A stretch of 64,000 bases of DNA, taken from Fimbriimonadaceae bacterium. GTDB taxonomy: Bacteria > Armatimonadota > Fimbriimonadia > Fimbriimonadales > Fimbriimonadaceae. The notes beneath the pieces are model-generated. The model searched no databases. It was not told where the DNA came from and saw only the letters and a list, made by a program, of their open reading frames with translations. This document shows, piece by piece, positions 36,619 to 47,230 of this stretch. The stretch is taken from the NCBI GenBank assembly GCA_019454105.1, contig CP075364.1:1491362-1555361 (forward strand), given 5' to 3'. The stretch's first letter is position 1. Each line of letters begins with the position of its first letter. A program made the translations under genes and the position numbers.

Positions 36619-36974
36619 CGACCCGGCAAGTCGTGGTGTCCTGGATCGTCCTCGCCGCTGCCGCGAGCCTGGCCTCTTGGGGTTTCCGAGGCGCGCCGGC
36701 CGGCCTTGGCATGGTGCTAGGGCTGGTCGGCACGACCGTCGGGATGCTGGGCTGGTGGTTCGCGATCCGATTGTTGGGATCGGTGCACCAGGACAAGAAG
36801 GTCAGCCCGATCGAGACGTTCCTGAGCCTGTCGCTCTTGCTCTTGAAGCTACCAATAATGCTTATGGCCTGGCGCACAGCGGCCTCGGTGGGACCGCCTG
36901 CCCCCGATTTCTTTCTCTACGGACTCGCGTTGGTATACTTCGCGACCATCCACTGGGCGTTGTCGCAACGCTAG
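36615..36974 (+). CDS. atpI: ATP synthase subunit I-like membrane protein
   Basis: A 119-residue protein with four hydrophobic helices, starting at the GTG that overlaps the preceding stop (GTGA at 36615). It is placed where AtpI/AtpR is usually found, between atpZ-like and atpB. Sequence is poorly conserved in this family, so the call rests on size, topology and position. It may chaperone c-ring assembly or carry ions. The next gene starts within 18 bases. Confidence 0.7.
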   Translation: MTTRQVVVSWIVLAAAASLASWGFRGAPAGLGMVLGLVGTTVGMLGWWFAIRLLGSVHQDKKVSPIETFLSLSLLLLKLPIMLMAWRTAASVGPPAPDFFLYGLALVYFATIHWALSQR

Positions 36975-36992
36975 GTGAGGGTTGCGCGTCAC

Positions 36993-37817
36993 ATGGAAGT
37001 TTGGATCGGGACAAGTACCAGTTGGCTCGCCGCCGCTGGGGAGCACGGCGGAAAAGAACACCACGGGCCCGGATTTTGGGGGCTCGTTTTTTACATCGGC
37101 CTCGTCCTGGCGATCTTGTTCGGCCTGATGTCTTTCGCGAAGACCGGACTGAAGAGCCGAGTCTTCACCAAACCCACGCTCTTCGGCCTGCCGGTCCTCG
37201 GCGCCTTCGAGCAGATCTACCTCTTCATCGAACAGCTTTGTGTCGGCACGATCGGGGCTCACGGCAGGAAGTACGTGGTCATGATCATGGTCTTTTGGAT
37301 GTTGGTGTTCTTCTCGAACCTGGTCGCGCTGTTCTTCCCGACCGCTCCGACCGCCGACCTCAGTTTCAACCTTGGACTGGCCCTCGTCTCCATCGGGTAT
37401 GTCCAATGGGAGGGCATCAAGGCGAACGGGCTTTTCGGCCACTTTCGTCACTTTGCCGGCCCCAAACTTGGGGGAATGCTGATCCTCATCAGCCTGATCA
37501 TCTTCGTCATTGAGATCATCTCCGAACTGATGAAGAACGTGTCACTGAGCTTACGGCTCTACGGCAACATCGATGGCGGCCACCGGGCGGCCGACGCCAT
37601 GAACGAACTCGGGAAAAACATCATCCCCCTGGGCGGGGACACTGGCCTCAGCATCCCCATCGGAGCCTTCCTCATGCCCATCAAGCTCCTCACCTGCGTC
37701 GTGCAGGCCATGATCTTCTGCCTCCTCACTTGCGTCTACCTCTCCTTGGTCACGCACCACGAAGACGAGCACCACGAAGAGGGCCACGGCCAGCCGGTGC
37801 CGGCGGGAGCCCATTAA
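36993..37817 (+). CDS. atpB: F-type ATP synthase subunit a
   Basis: Membrane stator subunit carrying the proton half-channels. About six helices are visible, and the essential Arg is in the conserved SLSLRLYGNIDGGH segment. C-terminal Gln/His-rich helices and an HHEDEHHEEGH tail follow. I prefer the ATG at 36993, with GAGGG upstream; GTG at 36975, directly after the previous stop, is possible. About 274 residues is normal. It is followed by an A-rich leader and atpE. Confidence 0.93.
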   Translation: MEVWIGTSTSWLAAAGEHGGKEHHGPGFWGLVFYIGLVLAILFGLMSFAKTGLKSRVFTKPTLFGLPVLGAFEQIYLFIEQLCVGTIGAHGRKYVVMIMVFWMLVFFSNLVALFFPTAPTADLSFNLGLALVSIGYVQWEGIKANGLFGHFRHFAGPKLGGMLILISLIIFVIEIISELMKNVSLSLRLYGNIDGGHRAADAMNELGKNIIPLGGDTGLSIPIGAFLMPIKLLTCVVQAMIFCLLTCVYLSLVTHHEDEHHEEGHGQPVPAGAH

Positions 37818-37855
37818 CAAAGTTTGCACCCATCAACGAAACAAGGAAAACAAAC

Positions 37856-38065
37856 ATGACTGGTAACGTACTCGGACTCGGAATCGGAATCGCCGCGCTC
37901 GGCGTGGGAATTGGACTCGGCTTGATCGGCTATGGAGCCATGGGGGGTATGGCCCGGCAGCCGGAAGCCATCGGCAAACTGCAGGTCAACATGCTGATCG
38001 CCCTCGCGTTCGTCGAGCTCGTCTTCCTCTTGACCGTCTTCATCGTCCCAGGCTCGCTCAGGTAA
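37856..38065 (+). CDS. atpE: F-type ATP synthase subunit c
   Basis: Proteolipid of the rotor ring: two helices in 69 residues joined by the polar loop ARQPEA. The ion-carrying Glu is in LIALAFVELVFLL in helix two. It is not followed by the Ser/Thr typical of Na+-binding c subunits, which suggests proton coupling. The 5' leader (37818-37855) is A-rich and looks unstructured, with AAGGA before the ATG, and a strong hairpin follows the stop. Both features fit high expression of c relative to other subunits. Confidence 0.95.
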   Translation: MTGNVLGLGIGIAALGVGIGLGLIGYGAMGGMARQPEAIGKLQVNMLIALAFVELVFLLTVFIVPGSLR

Positions 38066-38085
38066 GCCTCGAACGACTGCTCCCC

Positions 38086-38115
38086 GGCTCCGTCCCGCTC
38101 GAGCGGGGCGGAGCC
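38086..38115 (+). promoter_or_regulatory. Intercistronic hairpin between atpE and atpF
   Basis: A 13-bp stem with one T-G wobble (GGCTCCGTCCCGC / GCGGGGCGGAGCC) and a TCGA loop, 21 bases after the atpE stop and 35 before the atpF GTG. No T tract follows, so it is more likely an RNA-stability or processing element, or a partial attenuator, than a full terminator. Confidence 0.6.
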
Positions 38116-38149
38116 CCAGACCTCAACCACACTACCGGAAACAGACTCA

Positions 38150-38773
38150 GTGAGCCAACAAGAAGACAAGAAAGGCGGCATGCCCATCGGAGTGGCGCTC
38201 ATCGTCGGCGCGGCCTTGATGTTCGCAGGGATGTACGTCTCGACCGCGAAACTCATCGACCTCTCGGCGCTGGCAGAACAAGGAATTCCCCTCGATCTCG
38301 GCAAGACGATCGCGACGGTCGGCGTCCTCCTGATCCTGTTCCCGGTCATTAAGTTCTTCTTCGTGGCGCCTCTCATGGAGGCGATCCAGACCCGCAACAC
38401 AGAACTCGAAAAGACTTTCAGCGAAGCTGAAGAACTGCGGACGGAAATGGCGTCGATGAAGTCGGACTACGAGCGCCGCCTTGCCGACACTGAGGCCAAA
38501 GCCCGCGAACAGATTCAGGCCCAGATCCGCGAAGCCCAAGAACTGCGCAAGTCGCTCATGGCCGAAGCGACGTCGAGGGCCGACGAAATGGTCAAGCGCG
38601 CCCAGGACGAGATCGAAGCCGAGCGGCAGAAGGCCCTTGGCGGCATCCGGTTACAGGTCGCCAACCTGTCGCTCATGGCGGCGGAAAAGATCCTCAAGGA
38701 AAGCGTAGACACCGAGCGGAACCGGAAGATTGTCGAAGAGTTTATCGACACGGTCGAGGTGCCCGCCTCGTGA
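38150..38773 (+). CDS. atpF: F-type ATP synthase subunit b
   Basis: Peripheral stalk subunit: a membrane helix and a long alpha-helical, charged stalk with heptad pattern (ELEKTFSEAEELRTEM and onwards). It starts at GTG 38150. Two hydrophobic segments are visible before the stalk (GVALIVGAALMFAGMY and GVLLILFPVIKFFFVAPL), while b normally has one. The first may be a signal-like or extra helix. The length of 207 residues is longer than the usual 160. The stop overlaps atpH as GTGA. Confidence 0.9.
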   Translation: MSQQEDKKGGMPIGVALIVGAALMFAGMYVSTAKLIDLSALAEQGIPLDLGKTIATVGVLLILFPVIKFFFVAPLMEAIQTRNTELEKTFSEAEELRTEMASMKSDYERRLADTEAKAREQIQAQIREAQELRKSLMAEATSRADEMVKRAQDEIEAERQKALGGIRLQVANLSLMAAEKILKESVDTERNRKIVEEFIDTVEVPAS

Positions 38774-39324
38774 CCGACGCCCGGGTCGCCCGGCGGTACG
38801 CGCGCGCCCTTTTCGGCGCGGCGGTCCGAGCCAACATCGTGGCCAGCGTCGAAGACGACCTGGCGCTCCTGTCGGCCATGACCCGGAACAGCCCGGACTT
38901 TAAGCGCTTTCTGCACAGCCCGACCGCTTCAAAGGACCAAAAGCTCGAGCTCTTTGGAAGGATCTTTAGCGACCGGGTCACGGCGACGACGATGAGCTTC
39001 ATCCGGCTCGTGATCGAAAAGGGACGAGAGGACAGTTTTGAGCACATCCGGATCGCCTACACGGAGCTCCGCCGCGAGAAAGAGGGAGTCGTCGCCGCCC
39101 AGGTGGTCAGCGCCTTCGAACTGAACGAAGACGAAAAGCGCCGACTGATCGACAAATTAACTCGAGAAAGCGGCAAGACCATCGAGCCCGTCTTTCTTGT
39201 CGATTCATCTCTTATCGGCGGTGTGTCCGTCGAGATGGGCAACTACGTTCTGGATGGCTCCATCAGCGGGTCGCTGAACCGGTTGCGCGAGACCTTGATC
39301 TACGATTTACTGAAGCAAAACTAA
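38770..39324 (+). CDS. atpH: F-type ATP synthase subunit delta
   Basis: Stator subunit linking b to the alpha/beta head (OSCP-type). N-terminal [14 protein letters not shown] is the family start, and the C-terminal Ile/Leu-rich region with [19 protein letters not shown] matches the conserved SLDGSIRGRLERL end. The length of 184 residues is normal. It starts at GTG 38770 overlapping the atpF stop. A 19-base gap leads to atpA. Confidence 0.93.
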   Translation: MTDARVARRYARALFGAAVRANIVASVEDDLALLSAMTRNSPDFKRFLHSPTASKDQKLELFGRIFSDRVTATTMSFIRLVIEKGREDSFEHIRIAYTELRREKEGVVAAQVVSAFELNEDEKRRLIDKLTRESGKTIEPVFLVDSSLIGGVSVEMGNYVLDGSISGSLNRLRETLIYDLLKQN

Positions 39325-39343
39325 CACCCCGAAGACCACGACC

Positions 39344-40873
<1,530 letters not shown>

Positions 40874-40883
40874 TCGATCCAAG

Positions 40884-41750
40884 ATGGCAACCCTCAAGCA
40901 GATCCGCCAACGCATCAGGACAAGCAAGAACATCCAGCAGATCACGCGCGCGATGAAACTTGTCGCAGCGGCGCGCCTGACCAAGGCCAAGACCAGGGTC
41001 GAAGAGGCCCGGCCATACAGCGAGAAGATGCGTGAGTTCATGGGGAGCATTGGCGGCGCCGGTGAGCTTCCCCCTCACCCACTTTTGGAACGAAGACCAG
41101 TCAAGAAGACTTTGCTGCTTCTCGTCACGGCCGACCGCGGTCTGGCAGGATCCTACAATACGAACCTCTTGCGCCGGGCCGGTGACTGGCTCAAGGCCCA
41201 AGACGGACCAACAGCCTTGTTCTGCGTCGGAAAGAAAGGCTCGCAGTTCTTCAGCAAGAGAGGGTACGAGGTCTTGGGGCAGCACTCGGTTCCAACCGCG
41301 GGGGCGGGCCTTGACGACGCCCTCCACGTGACGAACCAGGTGCGGCAGCTTTTTGAGTCGGGTGAAGTCGACGCGATTTATGTCTGCTACGCGAAATTCT
41401 TCTCGCCGATCCGGCAAGTGCCGCAGATTGTCCAGCTCTTGCCCATCGAACCTCCAAAAAGCGACGAACCAAGCGAGAGGATCCAGAGCAAAGAGTACGT
41501 GTTCGAGCCTGAACCGGGACAACTCCTCTCTCTCCTTTTGCCGAAGTACCTTCTCACCGTCGTGTTCCAAGCCTTGTTGGAGTCCAGCGCGAGCGAACAT
41601 GGCGCCCGGATGACGGCCATGACAAGCGCGACAGACAACGCAGGCAAAATGATCGGCAATCTGACCTTGACGGCTAACCGGGTTCGTCAGGCTGGGATCA
41701 CCAAGGAGATCCTTGAGATCGTCGGCGGGGCCGAGGCTCTCAAGGGCTAG
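40884..41750 (+). CDS. atpG: F-type ATP synthase subunit gamma
   Basis: Central-shaft subunit with coiled-coil N- and C-terminal helices. Family starts and ends are visible: IRQRIRTSKNIQQITRAMK at the N-terminus and NRVRQAGITKEILEIVGGAEAL at the C-terminus. The length of 288 residues is normal. It is the last ATP synthase gene on this strand: the following gene converges on it, sharing a CTAG stop tetranucleotide. No atpD or atpC is present in the window. Confidence 0.95.
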   Translation: MATLKQIRQRIRTSKNIQQITRAMKLVAAARLTKAKTRVEEARPYSEKMREFMGSIGGAGELPPHPLLERRPVKKTLLLLVTADRGLAGSYNTNLLRRAGDWLKAQDGPTALFCVGKKGSQFFSKRGYEVLGQHSVPTAGAGLDDALHVTNQVRQLFESGEVDAIYVCYAKFFSPIRQVPQIVQLLPIEPPKSDEPSERIQSKEYVFEPEPGQLLSLLLPKYLLTVVFQALLESSASEHGARMTAMTSATDNAGKMIGNLTLTANRVRQAGITKEILEIVGGAEALKG

Positions 41751-43051
41751 GCTGCTTCGGCGGAAGGCGGTGTCGCGAGCGTGACCCGGTCACGCCCGTC
41801 CTCCTTGCTTTTGTAAAGAGCCTCGTCTGCTGCCTCGATCATCGCGGAGGTCGAGACATAATCGGGATCAAAGCACGAGACCCCGACACTGATTGTCACC
41901 CGACGGCGCGGCCATTCGGCGGAAGCGACCGTCTTTCGAATTCGTTCAGCGACGGCCATGGCCTCTTTTTCTGTCGCATCAGGCAAGATGATCATGAACT
42001 CCTCCCCGCCGAATCTCCCGGCAACGTCCCCTGGTCGGACTGCCTCCGAAAGGATCGATCCAATCTGCCGCAAGACCTCGTCCCCTTGCTGGTGTCCAAA
42101 GCTGTCGTTGTAGTGTTTGAACTTGTCAACGTCGATCAGGAGCACGGCAAATGACCGGCCGCGTTCTTTTCCAAGACGCCATTGGACGTTCATGGTCTCT
42201 TCGAGGATCCTCCTGTTTGGGAGTGCCGTCAATGCGTCCGTGGCCGCCAGTTGCTCAAGGGCGATATTGGCTTTCTCTAGCCGAGACTTGTTGTCCACGA
42301 GCTCATCGTTGATTTGCCGAACCTCGATCATCTTTTCATTGAGCATGCGCTCATAGCGTCGCTGTTCCGTTATGTCGGTCGAGGCGATGATGGCTCCACC
42401 GCGGTTCCCGAACCGCAGGGCCCTGCTCGATAGGATTCTCTCCTCGCCAAACTGACCTAGGGTGTGCCACTCAAAGGCGGTTCCTCCTTGCCCGACGAAG
42501 GCCAATGACACTTGGTGCGCCAGCACCTGACGATCAACTTCTCTTGTCGCAAGTTCCAATAGATTTTTTAAATACATTACGTGACTGGGTATTCCCCAGA
42601 GATCGATAGAAGATTGATTGATCTCGAACACATTCAAGTCCTCGTCACAGGTCAAGCAAGGTACCGGAATGTTCTCAAAGAGCTCTTGAAACCTTTGGCT
42701 GGCCACGGCCAAAGTGGCGTTGGCCGTTTCCGAGACCTCGAGGGCGCCCTCAAGTTCTCTTCGCGCTTCTTTCAAGCTCTCCTCAGCTTGCAGAAGTTCG
42801 CTCTCACGCTCGTTCAAGTTCGCTCGGAGCCGCCCGAAGGCAATGGAAGCCAAGACCACCGCCCCAACAAAGATGACTGTCTCGACGAGCAGTTGGACTA
42901 CAAGCGAGTCGCCGACCGTACGCCTCACCCCTGACGCCAGGGCGAGGCCAACTATCAGGATCCATGTCCCTAGGCCGACCCAAATCCACACGAGCGGAGC
43001 CCAAAGCGACGCTCTCGATCGCCCTCTCTTCTCAGCCATTGCCGAGCCCAT
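41747..43051 (-). CDS. Membrane PAS-GGDEF diguanylate cyclase
   Basis: Two N-terminal membrane helices (about residues 17-40 and 50-70), a coiled-coil linker, a PAS domain (about 115-235, starting FQELFENIPVPCLTCD), a second coiled coil and a GGDEF domain from about 270. The active loop is GGEEF (about 348-352), which is competent for c-di-GMP synthesis. RPGD five residues before it is an intact inhibitory I-site, so product feedback is expected. It is last in the osmC-tpiA-thioesterase-GGDEF run on the minus strand. The signal sensed by the PAS domain is unknown. ATG at 43051 or 43039 could be the start. Confidence 0.93.
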   Translation of the reverse strand: MGSAMAEKRGRSRASLWAPLVWIWVGLGTWILIVGLALASGVRRTVGDSLVVQLLVETVIFVGAVVLASIAFGRLRANLNERESELLQAEESLKEARRELEGALEVSETANATLAVASQRFQELFENIPVPCLTCDEDLNVFEINQSSIDLWGIPSHVMYLKNLLELATREVDRQVLAHQVSLAFVGQGGTAFEWHTLGQFGEERILSSRALRFGNRGGAIIASTDITEQRRYERMLNEKMIEVRQINDELVDNKSRLEKANIALEQLAATDALTALPNRRILEETMNVQWRLGKERGRSFAVLLIDVDKFKHYNDSFGHQQGDEVLRQIGSILSEAVRPGDVAGRFGGEEFMIILPDATEKEAMAVAERIRKTVASAEWPRRRVTISVGVSCFDPDYVSTSAMIEAADEALYKSKEDGRDRVTLATPPSAEAA

Positions 43052-43085
43052 GGATAAGATTGTCGGTACGAACCAGGTTCGAAGC

Positions 43086-43628
43086 TCATGTCGTTGAAAG
43101 TCGAGACTCTAACTCTGAGTCATTCATAGACATGAGGGACTGGGTCAGGTCTTCCAGCTCTTTGAGCCGAGCCGTGCGGGTTTGCCTCCGGAACTGGCCG
43201 AGGATGGCGGCGATCTTCTCATCCCGAGTCTCACAGACTAGCCTGGGCACCGGACTCGGTCGTCCGTCCTCGATGGCCACCATCGTGACCCGCGCCGTGT
43301 TGGTGGAGCGCGTGAGCCCAGTCCGCAAGTTCGTGGCCGATATGGCGATCGTGACTTCCATACTGGTCCGTCCAGCGAACGAGACGACTCCTTCCATCGT
43401 GACAAGCTCCCCGACCTCGATCGGCTCGTGAAAGTCGACCCGGTCAAAGGAAGCGGTCACACAGACCTTTCCGCTGAACTTCTGCGCGGTAGCACTGGCG
43501 GTGAGGTCGATCATCGAGAGGATCGCTCCTCCGAAAACATTGCCGAGGAAGTTCGCCTCAGTCGGGGTCATGACCTGGGCGAGTTTGGTTCTCGACTCGC
43601 CGACGCTTTTTGCTGCCGCGTCCATCAC
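43086..43628 (-). CDS. Acyl-CoA thioesterase, hotdog fold (YciA/BACH-like)
   Basis: Hydrolyses acyl-CoA thioesters. The hotdog core is visible in NFLGNVFGGAILSMIDLTAS, with Asp at the catalytic position, followed by the strand VDFHEPIEVGELVTMEG. A C-terminal 50-residue helical tail is longer than YciA. It overlaps tpiA by 4 bases at its 5' end, so the two are translationally coupled. The acyl-chain preference is unknown. Confidence 0.88.
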   Translation of the reverse strand: MMDAAAKSVGESRTKLAQVMTPTEANFLGNVFGGAILSMIDLTASATAQKFSGKVCVTASFDRVDFHEPIEVGELVTMEGVVSFAGRTSMEVTIAISATNLRTGLTRSTNTARVTMVAIEDGRPSPVPRLVCETRDEKIAAILGQFRRQTRTARLKELEDLTQSLMSMNDSELESRLSTT

Positions 43629-44416
43629 GAGGCCGCTATGATCCGGGCGAAAGAGTCGGCCTGCAACGAGGCGCCGCCAACGAGCCCGCCGTCAATTTGA
43701 GGCATATGGAACAGCTCGAAGGCGTTCTCAGGCTTCACGCTTCCTCCATAGAGGATCCTTACCTCTTCCGCCGCTTCTGGGCCACCGATCTGGCCCAAGA
43801 GGCCTCGTATGAGTCCACAAACCCTGTCCGCCTCTTGCGCGTCGCACGTCTGCCCGGTCCCGATCGCCCAAACCGGCTCGTAGGCCACCACCAGTCCATA
43901 AAGCTCGTCCGAACTGACCCCCCCAAGGCCCCGTTCCAGTTGGCGCAAGATCACCGAGTCGGTCTCACCGGCCGCCCGCTCATCGGAAGTCTCGCCCACG
44001 CAAAGGATCGGGGTCACGGCATAGTAGAGCAGAGCTTTGATCTTGAGGTTCACCGTTTCATCGGTCTCACTGAAATGAGACAGTGTCGTCAACGGCACCT
44101 CGACCTTTCCGAATCGACCACGAGTCTCGGAATGGCCGACGATGCAAAACGAGGCGCAGAAGTCGGCCAGCATCTTCGGGCTCACCTTTCCCGTGAAGGC
44201 GCCTTCGTCCTCCCAAAAGCAGTCTTGGGCCCCCAGCTTGACATGGCTCCGCTTGAGGAGCTCCGCGACCTTTGGCAGAGCCAAGAACGGCGGACACAGC
44301 GCCACATCGACCTCAGGATGCGATTCGGCCGCGGGAACGACACCCTCGACCAAAGCCGCAGCTTCGGCCACCGTCTTATGCATCTTCCAGTTTCCGACGA
44401 CCAGCTTGGTGCGCAC
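43625..44416 (-). CDS. tpiA: Triosephosphate isomerase
   Basis: TIM-barrel enzyme interconverting DHAP and glyceraldehyde-3-phosphate. VVGNWKMHKT supplies the active Lys, VGHSETR the catalytic His and VAYEPVWAIGTG the catalytic Glu; ILYGGSVKPEN is the phosphate loop. The length of 263 residues is normal. It is separated by nine bases from the osmC-like gene and overlaps the thioesterase gene by four. Confidence 0.96.
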   Translation of the reverse strand: MRTKLVVGNWKMHKTVAEAAALVEGVVPAAESHPEVDVALCPPFLALPKVAELLKRSHVKLGAQDCFWEDEGAFTGKVSPKMLADFCASFCIVGHSETRGRFGKVEVPLTTLSHFSETDETVNLKIKALLYYAVTPILCVGETSDERAAGETDSVILRQLERGLGGVSSDELYGLVVAYEPVWAIGTGQTCDAQEADRVCGLIRGLLGQIGGPEAAEEVRILYGGSVKPENAFELFHMPQIDGGLVGGASLQADSFARIIAAS

Positions 44417-44425
44417 GAAAGTATC

Positions 44426-44881
44426 TTAGCCCCGAACGACTGTCGGCTCGACGATTATCTCGACCGAGCCCCGGATGGCGTTCGTAATGATGCAATAGCT
44501 GTCCGCTTTATGGGCCATGTCTTCCGCCAAGGTCGCTTGCTCGTCGGTCGCATCGGGGGCCAAGCTGATCCGTGGCCGAAGGGTCACCTTCTTGTAAGTG
44601 AATTTGGGCCCTTCCTCGGTCACTTCTCCCACCGCATGCGTCTCGATCCCATTCAAGGGGATCTTGCGGTTAGCGGCAATGATCCCAAAGGTGATCGTGT
44701 AACAAGCAGCGACGCTCTTGGCCAGAAGTTCCTCGGGATTCGTACCCGGATGTACCCCACCGCCAAACTCCGGCGGGACGCTGACGGGACTCGCAATGCT
44801 TGATCGATCGCCAGACACCTGCCCCTTGCCGTCGCGGCCTCCCTGCCAACTCACCGTCACCGGATACTCATGAAGCTTCAT
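44426..44881 (-). CDS. OsmC/Ohr-family peroxidase-like protein
   Basis: Thiol-dependent hydroperoxide reductase family. The two redox Cys sites lie in AKSVAACYTITFG and ADSYCIITNAIRG; the Arg in the N-terminal strand region (GGRDGKG) is also expected. GVHPGTNPEELL is typical. The ATG at 44881 gives 151 residues; the frame extends to 44890. It heads the tpiA-thioesterase-GGDEF gene run, possibly sharing a promoter, and is divergent from the phytase gene. Confidence 0.87.
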   Translation of the reverse strand: MKLHEYPVTVSWQGGRDGKGQVSGDRSSIASPVSVPPEFGGGVHPGTNPEELLAKSVAACYTITFGIIAANRKIPLNGIETHAVGEVTEEGPKFTYKKVTLRPRISLAPDATDEQATLAEDMAHKADSYCIITNAIRGSVEIIVEPTVVRG

Positions 44882-44944
44882 CAGACTCATTGTGGCCCGT
44901 CGGCCCTGGGGGCCCGGGGGTCAGGACCGACCATACTCTGGGCC

Positions 44945-45967
44945 ATGTGGAGCCTGCTGTTGACACTCGCCGCGCTGACGTCCGACGACCTCCCATTGAG
45001 CCCGAAGGTGACGACTGAGCCAGTCTCAAAAGACGCCGACGACCCCGCTATTTGGATCCATCCCTCGAACGCGGAGAAGAGCCTGATTCTTGGCACCGAC
45101 AAGGTGGAGAAGGAAGGCGGTCTTTTCGTCTTTGATCTCGACGGCAAGGTCGTCCAGAAGTTTCAAGGTTTGGACCGTCCGAACAACGTCGATGTGGATT
45201 ACGGATTTGCTCTGGACGACAAGACCGTGGACATCGCCGTCGTCACAGAGCGCCACAAGAAGAGGCTGAAGATCTACGCGATCGATCGAAGCAGTGGCCA
45301 ACTCTCGGACGTCAGCGGCGATACGGGCGTGTTCCTTGACCGAGACGACCAGAATGCCGTCCCCATGGGCATCGGTATCTACCGCAGACCGACCGACGGA
45401 GCGTTCTTCGCCGTCGTGAGTCCGAAGGGCGGGCCCCAAGATGGCTACCTCGGTGTCTTCGAGCTCATCGCCAAGAACGGCAAGATCGACACGAAACCCG
45501 TCGGCAGCTTCGGACGGTTCAGCGGCGATGGGGAAATCGAGGCCGTCTGCGTCGACGACGAACTTGGGTTCGTGTACTTCAGCGATGAGGGTGCTGGACT
45601 TCGCAAGGCGGTCATCGACCCCGCTTCACCCGCTTTCGGTCAAGAATTGGCGGTCTTCGGCACCGAAGGCTACCAAGGCGACCGTGAAGGGCTGGCGATC
45701 TACGACTCCACCCATGGACGCGGCTGGCTCCTCAGCTCGGACCAAATCGAAGGAGGGAGCCGACTCTTTGTCTACGACAGGCTTGGGGCCAACCCCATGG
45801 TCACCGTGGTGCCGACCGTCGCCGACTCCACTGACGGGATCGAGGTCGTCGCACGGCCCATGGGCGAGAAGTTCCCCGAAGGCTTCGTGGTCATGATGAA
45901 CAGCAAAGGCCAAAACTTCATGCTCTTCGATTGGCGCGACGTCCGTCGCGGATTCCCCGGATTCTGA
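44945..45967 (+). CDS. phy: Secreted beta-propeller phytase
   Basis: Releases phosphate from inositol hexakisphosphate. The ATG at 44945 opens a short signal peptide (MWSLLLTLAALTS). Beta-propeller phytase markers are DADDPAIWIHP, ILGTDKVEKEGGL, FGRFSGDGEIEAVCVDDEL and YQGDREGLAIYD, which include the acidic residues that bind Ca2+. About 340 residues is normal for this family. It is probably secreted for phosphate scavenging. waaA follows three bases after the stop, so they may share a transcript. Confidence 0.92.
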   Translation: MWSLLLTLAALTSDDLPLSPKVTTEPVSKDADDPAIWIHPSNAEKSLILGTDKVEKEGGLFVFDLDGKVVQKFQGLDRPNNVDVDYGFALDDKTVDIAVVTERHKKRLKIYAIDRSSGQLSDVSGDTGVFLDRDDQNAVPMGIGIYRRPTDGAFFAVVSPKGGPQDGYLGVFELIAKNGKIDTKPVGSFGRFSGDGEIEAVCVDDELGFVYFSDEGAGLRKAVIDPASPAFGQELAVFGTEGYQGDREGLAIYDSTHGRGWLLSSDQIEGGSRLFVYDRLGANPMVTVVPTVADSTDGIEVVARPMGEKFPEGFVVMMNSKGQNFMLFDWRDVRRGFPGF

Positions 45968-45970
45968 CCG

Positions 45971-47230
45971 TTGTTCCTGCTCTACAACCTGCTCCTCACC
46001 CTGACCGCGCCTCTCTGGGGCACGTGGATGATTCTGCGTGCCCGCCGGCGGCGGGAGCCGGTGGACTGGAGCGAGCGCGTCGGGGCCTTCCCGTTCTCGC
46101 TGCCCCGCGGGAAGCCTCGGCTCTGGTTGCACGCCGTCTCGGTCGGGGAGGTCATGGCCGCCCTGCCCATCCTGCGGGCCGTCCGCGAGCAAGACCGCGG
46201 GCTTGAGATTGTTCTGAGCGTGACCACCAGCAGCGGCCACCAGACCGCCCGGGAGCGGGCCGAAGGCCTGTATGACCGGCTCGTCTACTTCCCCATCGAC
46301 GTGCCCCGCTTCACCCTGAACGCGATGGTGCGGGTGAAACCGACAGTCGTCGCGGTGATGGAGACCGAGCTCTGGTTCAACTTTCTCTGGGCGGCCAAGG
46401 CGGTGGGAGCGACGACAATGATCGTCAATGGACGGATCAGCGACCGCTCGTTCCCCCGCGCCCAAAGAGTGGCTTTCTTCTATCGTCGCTTGCTGGCGAT
46501 GGTCGATAGGTGCCTGGTGCAGACTCCAACCGACGCCGAGCGGATCCAAGCCCTGGGAGGAAGGGGAGTCGAGGTCTTGGGCAACACCAAGTTCGACGAG
46601 GCCCTCCAGGGCACGGGCGCGGATCCCGACCACTGGCGGCGGGAACTGGGAGTGAGGGATGGCCTGCCGGTGGTGGTGGTGGGATCGACCCGGAGCGAAC
46701 TGGAAGAGACTTGGGCGGTGGCGGCGCTGAGGGGGCTCCAGGCGCAGGCAGTGTGGGCCCCCCGTCACCTCGAACGAGCCGAAGCCGTTGGCGAAATGGC
46801 CCAGGCGGCCGGTTTGCGGGTCGCGCGGCGCTCCGAAGGAGGAACCTTGGCCGGGGCCGACGTGCTCGTTCTCGACACATATGGGGAACTAGCCCAGGTC
46901 TACTCGATCGCAGACGTGGCCATCATCGGTGGGGGGTTCGACCGTCTCGGGGGCCAGAACATCCTCCAACCCCTCGCCCACGGCACGCCTGTGGTGCACG
47001 GGCCCCACATGGAGAATTTCCGTGACGTGGCCAAGGCCGCGACGGAGGCGACTGTGGTCGCCTCTTCTCCGGAAGAACTCGGCTCTCTGGTCCGCGGGCT
47101 GCTTGACGATCCGGCGCGGCGAGGGGCCATGGGCTTGGCCGCCCGCGAGTTGGTCGCCCAAAGCGCAGGAGCCTCCTCACGCTATGCGGCCGCCATCCTT
47201 CATGCGGCGGCCCGCCCAGAGTCCGGATAA
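45971..47230 (+). CDS. waaA: Kdo transferase (3-deoxy-D-manno-octulosonate transferase)
   Basis: Attaches Kdo residues to lipid A precursor at the inner membrane, so it implies an LPS-bearing outer membrane. An N-terminal membrane helix (LFLLYNLLLTLTAP) precedes GT-B domains with GEVMAALPI, the VSVTTSSG strand, ETELWFNFL, TDAERIQALG, VVGSTRSEEL-like region and GGGFDRLGGQNILQPL. The length of 419 residues is normal. The start is TTG at 45971. It directly follows the phytase gene. Confidence 0.93.
   Translation: MFLLYNLLLTLTAPLWGTWMILRARRRREPVDWSERVGAFPFSLPRGKPRLWLHAVSVGEVMAALPILRAVREQDRGLEIVLSVTTSSGHQTARERAEGLYDRLVYFPIDVPRFTLNAMVRVKPTVVAVMETELWFNFLWAAKAVGATTMIVNGRISDRSFPRAQRVAFFYRRLLAMVDRCLVQTPTDAERIQALGGRGVEVLGNTKFDEALQGTGADPDHWRRELGVRDGLPVVVVGSTRSELEETWAVAALRGLQAQAVWAPRHLERAEAVGEMAQAAGLRVARRSEGGTLAGADVLVLDTYGELAQVYSIADVAIIGGGFDRLGGQNILQPLAHGTPVVHGPHMENFRDVAKAATEATVVASSPEELGSLVRGLLDDPARRGAMGLAARELVAQSAGASSRYAAAILHAAARPESG

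Noticed and set aside
43610-44803. Plus-strand reading frame opposite tpiA and the osmC-like gene
   Set aside because: Complement of two genes with complete catalytic motifs.
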